From Chitinispirillaceae bacterium (GTDB lineage: Bacteria > Fibrobacterota > Chitinivibrionia > Chitinivibrionales > Chitinispirillaceae): a stretch of DNA of 7,776 bases. Both the position numbers and the translations under genes were made by a program. The stretch lies in NCBI GenBank assembly GCA_016926315.1, contig JAFGOU010000504.1, positions 1-7,776 of the forward strand, written 5' to 3'. How positions within the stretch are numbered: position 1 is the stretch's first letter; each line of letters opens with the position of its first letter. Under the pieces are notes generated by a model. It was not told the origin of the DNA. It did not search any database and saw nothing but the letters and a program-made list of their open reading frames with translations. Of the stretch, positions 1-5,600 are shown in pieces.

Positions 1-3000
1 ATTCGGTGGCCCTGTGGTTCGGTCTCGGCAGCGACTCGATACCGGATTTTACCACCCGTACCAATGTCAAATGGTGGAGCGCCGGAGAGGTGGTCAGGGG
101 GGCGTCCGGGGGCGCGTTCAGTTACGTACTCAAGAGCGAACCGTTCAATACCGACAGGAAAACGCTTTACTGCGCGGCGGTCGTGATCGGGAAAAACAAG
201 CAGCGGAGCCCGCTTAAAACCGCCTCATTCATGATAGGGCGCGTCCGGCCGTCGAATCCGGTCATTCTGCATGCGCTGGCGCTCAATGCGAACAGTATTG
301 CGCTCACCTGGAACAAGCTCAATCCCGACAGCGTTGAAAGGGTTCGCATCTATTTCAAGACCGGAAGCGAATTCACCAACGACCATGATTTTTCCAATGT
401 CACTCCAAAAGACAGCGTCGTTCCCGCCCCGCTTGTTGCCGATACCGCGGATACGGTGTTCCGGCTCAACGAAAAGACGCGTTACTACTTCGCTGCCCAG
501 GTATACCGTCAAGGCATCTGGTCGCGCGTGGTTGCCGAATCAAAGGCAACGGATTCGACGCGCGAGGCGGACAGCTCGACCATCATCAACAAGGTGACGG
601 TGAGAAGCATCGTATTCGATACGTCGAGCAACCAGGTTAAAATCGTGTGGGACGTCGATACCATTGTGGGATCGAACCTTCAGATTGGTATTTCCTGGAG
701 TCTTCTGCCGGTCACGCCCCAGGATTCGACCATTAAAAAAGCCCTGGATGTCTTGGCGGCGCGGGATAGCACCGTGATCGATCTTGGGGAAGCTCTCCGC
801 TTCGATACCACGTTTACCTTTTATCTCTGGCTCAAGAAGGCCGGTGAAAAGTGGGCGTCACCCACCGACGCATCAACCGGTACGGTCCGCATTCCGCCCT
901 TTGTCTGGCAGTCGGTACGGTACAGCGTCAAGTATCTTGCGGACGATACGACCCTGTGGGTGAACGACCGGATACGATTCGCCACCAATAAGGTGTTCTC
1001 TCCCAACGATGCCCAGAACTATGTCGGCAAGATCCACCGTTTTGACGGAGAACCCTTGTCATTGCATGGCTTTATCGTGGTCGGCCAGAGTTTCCTTTTT
1101 ACCGAAAAGCAGTCGTCAATGCCGCTTGAGGTGGGACTTAAATGCCATGCGCTTCCATCGGCGTTCTCCCTCAGGGACGTCCGCATGTACCGGTGGAATG
1201 GCACCTCCTGGATACTCAACCGCGCCACCGGGTTCGATACCGCGGCCTCAATGGTATATGTCAGGACCAGCGAACTCGATGAACCGTTCGCGGCCATGAT
1301 CGATACCCTGCATCCGGTGGTTACCATCCTCAGCAGCAAAAAAGACTCGCTGGAACGGAACGAGTCGGTAAGCGACACCCTCGAGGTCTCGGATAACATC
1401 GGCAACCTGGTGTGGTCTTTTCGCTGCATCGAAGGCGACAAATCGCTGGCCGCCAGCGATTCGAGTCAGAAAAAGACCTTGTCGAAAAAAACCGATACGG
1501 CGTACGTGTCAATCGCCCAGACGCTCGTCAGCGAGGAGAACGGCGTCCGCGCCGCCTTTATCACCGATGACGGACGCTTTTCCGATACGGTTCGCATGTC
1601 GCGCCGGGTGATCAGGGTCCTCAGCGACGCGACCCCGATCGCCGAGGAGATGAGCTGGAAGCCTCTTCGCGTTACCGCGGAACTCGATACCCCTTCGGTC
1701 AGGAGGCTGTGGCGCATGGTAGATACCACCCTTGCCGATCCGAAATACGACAAGCGGTTCATCCGGCTCTTCCGCTGGTATCCGCATGCATCGAACGCGA
1801 GCAACGACCAGCGGTGGCTGGAATACGCGCCGGAACACGATACGATCTTCTCGTTTCTGCCCGGCAGGCTGTTTTGGGTAAAACTGCGGAATCCCGCTAC
1901 CTTTGTATTCGGCAGGGCGCTGACCATGCCGCTGCATGATACGGTGTCTCTGCACCTCAACGCAAAAGGGTGGACCGATTTTGCCCTGCCGTTCCGCTTC
2001 GGCATCAGGATCGGTGATATCGTCGCCGCCACGCGTAACGGGTCCGCGTATGCGGATTCGCTTCAGTTCTATCGGTGGGACACGACCGGCACCACGTATA
2101 AGTGTTCGCCGATGTATCTGGCTGGCCTCGAGGATGAGGGCCTCCGCGACAGCTCGGCGGAGGTGAGCAGCCGTGATCTGGCCGGTTATTCGGTGTATAA
2201 TCCAATGACTGATGCCATGGCATTGCGCATCCCTCCGACCCCGCTTGCCATGTCGGAGATTCGTGCCGTGCAAAAACCGGCAGCAGGAAATGGCTGGAGC
2301 GTTCGCGTTGACTCCCGGATTGCGGACGGGTCCTTCCTGACGCCGGTATACTGCGGCTATAAGGGCAACCGGACGGGCGGGGAACGGTATTACCCGCTCG
2401 CGCCGACCTTTCATGAGATAAGCGTCGGTGTTTACGACGAGAAGTCCGGCGGGATTTACGGCCATAAAATCTGCCATGCGAAAACGAATGGGGGGTGCTC
2501 CTACCTGCTGGTGTTCAGAAATACGGCGGACAAGGCGCAGCAGGTCCAATTTTCGCTACGGCGGCTGGGGGCACTCCCCTCCGATTTCACCACGGCATTG
2601 TATGACCCGGTCACCGGCGAGGCTTTGGAAATAGGTGGTGACGAAGCTGCCGTCACCGTTGGTGCGCACTGTCAGGAGTATCGATGGCTTTTGGCTGGAA
2701 ACGGGGGATTTATTAACGGCGCCTCAAAGGTACTGAACCCCGGCATTCTTGCCTTTGCCGTCCCGTTCCCCAACCCGATGCGCACGTTTGTCCACCTGCG
2801 CTATACGATCCCCTTCGCAGGCGTCAGCAGGGTGGAATTCACCATTGTCGACATTCGGGGAAGGGTGGTCTGGCAGAAGGCGATCAGGGAAAAAACGGTT
2901 GTGGGCGGTAACCGGGTGTGTGTCTGGAACGGCACGACGAGCACCGGTCAGCGGCTGGCTTCAGGCCTGTATATCGTCAAGATGACCGCGTACGATTTAA

Positions 3001-3050
3001 AGCATAAATCAATCGGGTCGTTTGACGAAAGGATTACCGTGGTTCGGTAA
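1..3050 (+). CDS. Large multi-module secreted surface protein with C-terminal T9SS type A / FlgD-Ig-like sorting domain (5' partial)
   Basis: The frame is open from the window edge, so the true start and signal peptide lie upstream; the GTG at 6 is only the first possible start inside the window. Numbering from that GTG (1014 residues), about 1-78, 84-183 and 195-296 look like fibronectin-III-like units; the clearest is the second, with IALTWN near 99-103 and a T-x-YYFAAQVY strand near 158-167. Residues 300-435 form another beta-rich unit ending in MYRWNGTSW. Residues 547-700 carry W/PGR modules: RLFRWY 587-592, PGRLFWVKLR 619-628, GWTDFALPFRFG 655-666, then FYRWD 688-692. Residues 916-1014 begin FPNPM and include IVDIRGRVVW, WNGTTSTGQRLASGLYIVKM and a short final strand ITVVR, the pattern of T9SS type A / FlgD-Ig tails. 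I infer an exported, probably surface-attached protein. No catalytic domain is recognisable in this part, so its substrate is unknown. A strong terminator follows. Confidence 0.85.
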   Translation, partial: SVALWFGLGSDSIPDFTTRTNVKWWSAGEVVRGASGGAFSYVLKSEPFNTDRKTLYCAAVVIGKNKQRSPLKTASFMIGRVRPSNPVILHALALNANSIALTWNKLNPDSVERVRIYFKTGSEFTNDHDFSNVTPKDSVVPAPLVADTADTVFRLNEKTRYYFAAQVYRQGIWSRVVAESKATDSTREADSSTIINKVTVRSIVFDTSSNQVKIVWDVDTIVGSNLQIGISWSLLPVTPQDSTIKKALDVLAARDSTVIDLGEALRFDTTFTFYLWLKKAGEKWASPTDASTGTVRIPPFVWQSVRYSVKYLADDTTLWVNDRIRFATNKVFSPNDAQNYVGKIHRFDGEPLSLHGFIVVGQSFLFTEKQSSMPLEVGLKCHALPSAFSLRDVRMYRWNGTSWILNRATGFDTAASMVYVRTSELDEPFAAMIDTLHPVVTILSSKKDSLERNESVSDTLEVSDNIGNLVWSFRCIEGDKSLAASDSSQKKTLSKKTDTAYVSIAQTLVSEENGVRAAFITDDGRFSDTVRMSRRVIRVLSDATPIAEEMSWKPLRVTAELDTPSVRRLWRMVDTTLADPKYDKRFIRLFRWYPHASNASNDQRWLEYAPEHDTIFSFLPGRLFWVKLRNPATFVFGRALTMPLHDTVSLHLNAKGWTDFALPFRFGIRIGDIVAATRNGSAYADSLQFYRWDTTGTTYKCSPMYLAGLEDEGLRDSSAEVSSRDLAGYSVYNPMTDAMALRIPPTPLAMSEIRAVQKPAAGNGWSVRVDSRIADGSFLTPVYCGYKGNRTGGERYYPLAPTFHEISVGVYDEKSGGIYGHKICHAKTNGGCSYLLVFRNTADKAQQVQFSLRRLGALPSDFTTALYDPVTGEALEIGGDEAAVTVGAHCQEYRWLLAGNGGFINGASKVLNPGILAFAVPFPNPMRTFVHLRYTIPFAGVSRVEFTIVDIRGRVVWQKAIREKTVVGGNRVCVWNGTTSTGQRLASGLYIVKMTAYDLKHKSIGSFDERITVVR
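2751..3050 (+). other. C-terminal sorting-domain region (T9SS type A / FlgD-Ig-like)
   Basis: The last 99 codons of the large gene form one compact Ig-like fold. It has an entry motif PFPNPM, alternating beta strands, a turn with DIRGRVVW, the hallmark GN-x-V-x-VWNGTTSTGQRLASGLY segment, and a terminal strand ending in arginine. In FCB bacteria this architecture directs outer-membrane translocation and surface attachment through type IX secretion. The same fold also occurs in FlgD and in adhesins that are not T9SS clients, so the secretion route is inferred. No T9SS machinery gene lies in the window. Confidence 0.75.
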
Positions 3051-3078
3051 CAAACGTCAGGTCTGGGATTTCAGTGGG

Positions 3079-3112
3079 CGGCTGGATGGGAATTCGTCCG
3101 GCCGTTTTTTTT
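3079..3112 (+). terminator. Intrinsic terminator of the large surface-protein gene
   Basis: CGGCTGGA (3079-3086) pairs with TCCGGCCG (3097-3104) in an 8-bp stem with one G-U pair and a 10-nt loop. Eight T residues (3105-3112) follow directly. It lies 29 bases past the stop codon at 3048-3050. On the opposite strand the hairpin has no T-run after it, so it serves only the plus-strand gene. Confidence 0.85.
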
Positions 3113-3139
3113 GGCAGAGACATTCAGGTAAAAAACCGG

Positions 3140-3967
3140 TCACTGGCCGTTGAGGAACAGCCTATTGACAAGGGCGAAGTAGCTGTTGATAATACCATCG
3201 CCGGCCAGCACCGCGGTCCAGGTCCCGGCGGCGAGCCAGGGTCCGAACGGGATGTGGTGGTCCCTGCTCAGGCGCCGCGAGACGATCAACGCCATCGCGG
3301 CCAGCGTGCCGAACACCGATCCGAACATGATTGCCAGCAAGGCGATTTTCGGCCCCCATAGCGCGCCGATTGCGGCAAGAAGCTTGATGTCGCCGCCGCC
3401 CATCGCGTCACCTTTGCGGAACGCGATCATGCCCAGCCAGCCGATGGCAAGCAAGGTGCCGCTTCCGGCTAAAAGCCCTGCCAAAGAGGTGAGCGGCGTG
3501 GTGTCACCTGGCAGAAAAGAGGCGAGCAGAGCGGCGACGGCAAGGGGGAGCGTTATGACATCGGGAATGATGTAGTGGCGGAGATCGATTACCGTGACCG
3601 GTATCAACAGGAGCAGGGCAAGCAATTGCAGCACAAGGTGGGTGGTTTGCGCCCAATCCGCAGTTTTCATTGGAGCAAGGGTGTTCCAGAGAATCAGGGC
3701 GGCCAGAGCGGTGGAGAGCTCGATAAGCGGATAGACCGGCGAAATCCGTTTTTTACACCCGGCACATTTTCCGCGAAGGAACAGGTAGCTGAGCAGCGGG
3801 ATATTTTCAATGGCACGAATCGGCCGATTGCACCGGGGACAGTGTGAGGCCGGCCTGACAATGGATTCGTCGCGGGGGAGACGCCAGATAAGCACGTTAA
3901 AAAAAGAACCGAGAATGAGGCCGAAAACAGCGACGAAAATCCCGGCGATCAGTTCAAGGCCTGTCAT
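3140..3967 (-). CDS. pilD: Type IV prepilin peptidase / N-methyltransferase (A24 family)
   Basis: This integral inner-membrane aspartic protease cleaves the leader of type IV pilins and type II secretion pseudopilins and N-methylates the new N-terminus. The 275-residue length is typical of the full bifunctional form. Visible hallmarks are an N-terminal helix with GSFFNVLIWRLP (20-31) and a zinc-binding cytoplasmic loop with CPRC (43-46) and CAGC (68-71), the mark of the methyltransferase-bearing N-terminal domain. The two catalytic aspartates fall in VIDLRHYIIPD (D128) and in the GGGD motif (D193 in GGGDIKL). PFGPWLAAG (240-248) is the conserved late motif. Hydrophobic segments are spread through the chain. 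The ATG overlaps the stop of the upstream CvpA-family gene (ATGA, 3964-3967) and has only a weak ribosome site, so translational coupling is likely. No pilin or pilus-assembly gene is visible, so its substrates are encoded elsewhere; which system it serves is unknown. Confidence 0.95.
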   Translation of the reverse strand: MTGLELIAGIFVAVFGLILGSFFNVLIWRLPRDESIVRPASHCPRCNRPIRAIENIPLLSYLFLRGKCAGCKKRISPVYPLIELSTALAALILWNTLAPMKTADWAQTTHLVLQLLALLLLIPVTVIDLRHYIIPDVITLPLAVAALLASFLPGDTTPLTSLAGLLAGSGTLLAIGWLGMIAFRKGDAMGGGDIKLLAAIGALWGPKIALLAIMFGSVFGTLAAMALIVSRRLSRDHHIPFGPWLAAGTWTAVLAGDGIINSYFALVNRLFLNGQ

Positions 3968-4554
3968 CGTTTCTTTGTTTCGGCTTTTTTTGCCGAATCC
4001 ACCTTATACTTGATCTGTTCGATGTTTTTCCGGGTGTCGCCTAGCTTGTTTTGTACGGTAGCGGCAGGAATCTTCCTGATTTCATCCCTTTTTTTGAGCA
4101 TAAGGTCCATTGTAAGCGCGGCGGGCAGGACGTTGTATGTTTTATAAACCGCCGAACGGTGGAGATGCATTCGTTTGACCGTTACCGGAAACGTCGAGAA
4201 AGAGAGGCATACAATCCAGAAGATAATCGCCGTTTTTACCAGGCCGATGAAACCGCCGAACACATAATCGAACCAGCCCAGCGGTGTGAGATGGACCGCC
4301 CTGCGCAACAGCCATCCCGCGCCGATGACCAGCAGAAAGACGAGGGCGTAAATGATCGAAAACGAGAGCGCGGTTGAAACATGCGGCGAAGAAATTTTGA
4401 GAATGCCCGCAAGATCGGGATAGTACAGAAAGGCGGCCAAAAAACCGGCGATAATCGCCATCAGGCGGAACAGTTCGCCGATCAAACCCCGACGTATGCC
4501 GACCACGATAAAAAAGACGGCGCTGATACAAAAAAGAATATCAAGAGTATGCAT
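3964..4554 (-). CDS. CvpA family inner-membrane protein
   Basis: The 196-residue product has about four transmembrane helices (near 5-22, 30-46, 63-82 and 99-120). It matches the CvpA (colicin V production) family: the opening LDILF..., the GIRRGLIGELFRL segment (19-31), and the conserved LGWFDYVFGGFIGLVK stretch (92-107). In the family CvpA is an inner-membrane protein linked to colicin V export and envelope stress; its molecular activity is not settled. The C-terminal tail (about 125-196) is longer than the membrane core and very basic, ending AETKKR, and is probably cytoplasmic. The start at 4554 agrees with the family N-terminus, although the ribosome site is poor (GGGA about 12 nt upstream). 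The gene overlaps the prepilin peptidase by 4 bp, so the two form a short operon. Confidence 0.88.
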   Translation of the reverse strand: MHTLDILFCISAVFFIVVGIRRGLIGELFRLMAIIAGFLAAFLYYPDLAGILKISSPHVSTALSFSIIYALVFLLVIGAGWLLRRAVHLTPLGWFDYVFGGFIGLVKTAIIFWIVCLSFSTFPVTVKRMHLHRSAVYKTYNVLPAALTMDLMLKKRDEIRKIPAATVQNKLGDTRKNIEQIKYKVDSAKKAETKKR

Positions 4555-4593
4555 AGCGGTTATGTCCCGTGTTGTACGGTAACGGAACCGGTG

Positions 4594-4621
4594 ACTATAC
4601 GGTACTTTTCTACCTTGTCAT
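4594..4621 (-). promoter_or_regulatory. Candidate sigma-70-type promoter for the cvpA-prepilin peptidase unit
   Basis: On the minus strand ATGACA (4621-4616) is separated by 16 nt from TATAGT (4599-4594), about 40 bp upstream of the CvpA-family start codon. The -35 and -10 each differ from consensus at one position. A terminator hairpin for the upstream unit lies just beyond (4665-4685), which supports an independent promoter here. Predicted by eye only. Confidence 0.5.
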
Positions 4622-4660
4622 CACGGCAATCTGGGTGTACGTCATTTAAATCATGTAATG

Positions 4661-4685
4661 AAAAGGGCGAGACGACGTCTCGCCC
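4661..4685 (-). terminator. Terminator hairpin of the STAS-lipoprotein unit
   Basis: GGGCGAGAC (4665-4673) and GTCTCGCCC (4677-4685) form a perfect 9-bp GC-rich stem with a 3-nt loop. Read on the minus strand the stem is followed by four T residues (complement of 4661-4664) and then CATTA. It starts 30 bases after the lipoprotein stop codon (4715-4717). The T-run is short, but the stem is strong and correctly placed. Confidence 0.7.
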
Positions 4686-4714
4686 GTCTCCCTGGTTGCA
4701 TCCTGCAATGAAGG

Positions 4715-5053
4715 TCAGTCTTTTTCAAGGATTCCGACGACGTGCTTGTCTTCGATGATGAATATTTTCTGTCCTTTTTTCCGGTATATCCATTTTTCCT
4801 GCGTTGCCCAGGGCTGCTTTACGACTTCCTTTGTCTTCGGTTCGCCAAGGAGGAACAGAAGGGTCTCCTGGGTAATGCCGATCTCAAACCTGCCGTCTTC
4901 AATACACGTTTTATCGGTGATCGGCAGATCGGGATGGTCCTGGAGATATTTGTCGATTACCTCCGGCGGTCGCCGTTGCATCTCGCCGCCGCCGCAGAAC
5001 AGTAACAGCGCCGCTGCGGCAATACCGATCAGGCTAATGGTTTTTTGAAGCAT
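4715..5053 (-). CDS. Small BamE/SmpA-like lipoprotein
   Basis: The product is 112 residues. I place the start at 5053, not at an in-frame ATG 90 bases further upstream, because the 5053 ATG is preceded by AGGAGG about 9 nt away and begins a signal peptide: MLQK, a hydrophobic stretch, then LLLFC at 16-20. C20 followed by GGG suggests lipidation, but the lipobox is loose because Phe precedes the Cys. After a flexible linker, residues 54-110 (GRFEIGITQETLLFLLGEP, then W88, Y90 and a terminal I..DKHVVGI) follow the pattern of the BamE/SmpA/OmlA fold, in which a G-M/I-T helix and an LG-x-P turn precede a beta hairpin. BamE proteins assist outer-membrane protein assembly, but many related small lipoproteins do other things, so only membership of the broad fold is claimed. 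The gene begins inside the 3' end of the STAS gene with a 20-bp overlap. Confidence 0.75.
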   Translation of the reverse strand: MLQKTISLIGIAAAALLLFCGGGEMQRRPPEVIDKYLQDHPDLPITDKTCIEDGRFEIGITQETLLFLLGEPKTKEVVKQPWATQEKWIYRKKGQKIFIIEDKHVVGILEKD

Positions 5054-5378
5054 GTAAGAACTCCTCCTCGTTGGAATAGATGGTAACGAGTTTGTTGAGA
5101 CCCACGACTTCCAGCACATCGCGAACATATTCGTTAGGTTCAATAAGCGCGAGGCTGCCGCCTTTTTTGACGAGTGTATTGTGGCTGTAAATCAGGACGT
5201 TCAGAGCACCGCTGTCGAGGTAGGTGACTTCGGAAAGGTTGATGGCAATAAACAACCGTTCTTTTTCGATCAGGGTATTGATATATGATTTAAGGACGAT
5301 GGAATCTTTTAACCGGTCAATTTTTCCGGCAATATCGATAATGGAATGATTACCTTTTTCCCTTCCGCCAAGATCCAT
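5034..5378 (-). CDS. STAS-domain protein, anti-sigma factor antagonist (SpoIIAA/RsbV-like)
   Basis: The 114-residue product is essentially one STAS domain, the length of SpoIIAA/RsbV-type antagonists. The pattern is IIDIAGKID (13-21), the strand FIAINLSEVTYLDSGALN (43-60) and a C-terminal segment GGSLALIEPNEYVRDVLEVVGL. The motif LDSGALN holds Ser56 at the position phosphorylated in SpoIIAA and RsbV, so phospho-switching by an anti-sigma or SpoIIE/RsbW-type kinase partner is plausible; no kinase or PP2C phosphatase gene is in the window. The product is cytosolic and has no membrane segment. The ATG at 5378 has AGAGGA about 6-7 nt upstream, and the frame has a stop just upstream. It is the first gene of a unit with the overlapping lipoprotein. 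STAS domains also occur in lipid-transport (MlaB) and sensory proteins, so the partner could be something other than a sigma-factor system. Confidence 0.88.
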   Translation of the reverse strand: MDLGGREKGNHSIIDIAGKIDRLKDSIVLKSYINTLIEKERLFIAINLSEVTYLDSGALNVLIYSHNTLVKKGGSLALIEPNEYVRDVLEVVGLNKLVTIYSNEEEFLHASKNH

Positions 5379-5415
5379 GGGGGTTCCTCTAGTAGGGTTA
5401 TTTCACGATCCTCCT

Positions 5416-5435
5416 GGTGACGATGGCCCGTCACC
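5416..5435 (-). promoter_or_regulatory. Stem-loop in the 5' leader of the STAS unit
   Basis: GGTGACG (5416-5422) and CGTCACC (5429-5435) form a perfect 7-bp inverted repeat around a 6-nt loop. It lies between the candidate -10 of the STAS promoter and the STAS ribosome site. It could be an operator or an mRNA leader hairpin; it has no T-run, so it is not a terminator. Confidence 0.45.
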
Positions 5436-5441
5436 TGTCAT

Positions 5442-5470
5442 AATATAATAAACCCGAAACAGCTCCTCAA
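5442..5470 (-). promoter_or_regulatory. Candidate promoter of the STAS-lipoprotein unit
   Basis: On the minus strand TTGAGG (5470-5465) is followed after 17 nt by TATATT (5447-5442), both close to sigma-70 consensus. This is 64 bp upstream of the STAS start codon. The -35 element sits inside the hairpin at 5461-5476. The same AT-rich core reads TATAAT on the plus strand (5444-5449), so initiation may be bidirectional. Predicted by eye. Confidence 0.5.
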
Positions 5471-5484
5471 GGAGCTTTTTTTTT
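5461..5484 (+). terminator. Intrinsic terminator facing rmuC, with no obvious upstream gene
   Basis: AGCTCC (5461-5466), loop TCAA, GGAGCT (5471-5476) form a perfect 6-bp hairpin followed by eight T residues (5477-5484). It is oriented to stop plus-strand transcription, yet the nearest plus-strand gene upstream ends at 3050 and already has its own terminator. It may end a short divergent or antisense transcript from the STAS promoter region. Confidence 0.7.
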
Positions 5485-5548
5485 GACCGGCGTTTCATCA
5501 TTCCGCAGCGGCCCGGGGCGATACTATTTTTGTCCCGAAACGTTATCC

Positions 5549-5574
5549 CGTCCCGGCGCATGTCGACCGGGACG
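5549..5574 (+). promoter_or_regulatory. Inverted repeat upstream of rmuC
   Basis: CGTCCCGG (5549-5556) and CCGGGACG (5567-5574) form a perfect 8-bp inverted repeat with a 10-nt spacer, ending 26 bp before the rmuC start codon. It has no T-run. It could be a repressor site or a leader hairpin. I see no convincing -35/-10 pair for rmuC in the surrounding GC-rich sequence. Confidence 0.4.
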
Positions 5575-5600
5575 ATCCCGTTAAAAAGGCGGACCCTGTC

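Noticed and set aside
1509..2549. A 346-codon open frame on the minus strand
   Set aside because: It lies wholly inside the large surface-protein gene, has an Arg/Pro/His-rich composition typical of an antisense frame in GC-rich DNA, and shows no recognisable domain.
1..3050. GATACC/GATACG recurring in DNA as a regulatory or uptake-type motif
   Set aside because: It stays in the coding frame as Asp-Thr codons and is concentrated in the large gene, so protein composition explains it.
3130..3150. Possible terminator for the prepilin peptidase on the minus strand
   Set aside because: There is a run of six T residues just past the stop codon, but the preceding stem has only about three pairs, so I could not support a hairpin.
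4051..4585. A 14-mer repeat with one mismatch (TTGTACGGTAGCGG at 4051 and TTGTACGGTAACGG at 4572)
   Set aside because: One copy is in the CvpA coding sequence. A match of this length between two sites in about 8 kb is not strongly beyond chance, and no mobile-element features flank it.
5054..5143. Longer form of the BamE-like lipoprotein starting at 5143
   Set aside because: The extra 30 residues would place a polar stretch before the signal peptide and overlap the STAS gene much further. The ATG at 5053 has a strong ribosome site and begins a normal signal peptide.
5400..5436. A 12-codon leader peptide ahead of the STAS gene on the minus strand
   Set aside because: Its ATG would overlap the predicted -10 region and transcription start, so it is unlikely to be on the mRNA.
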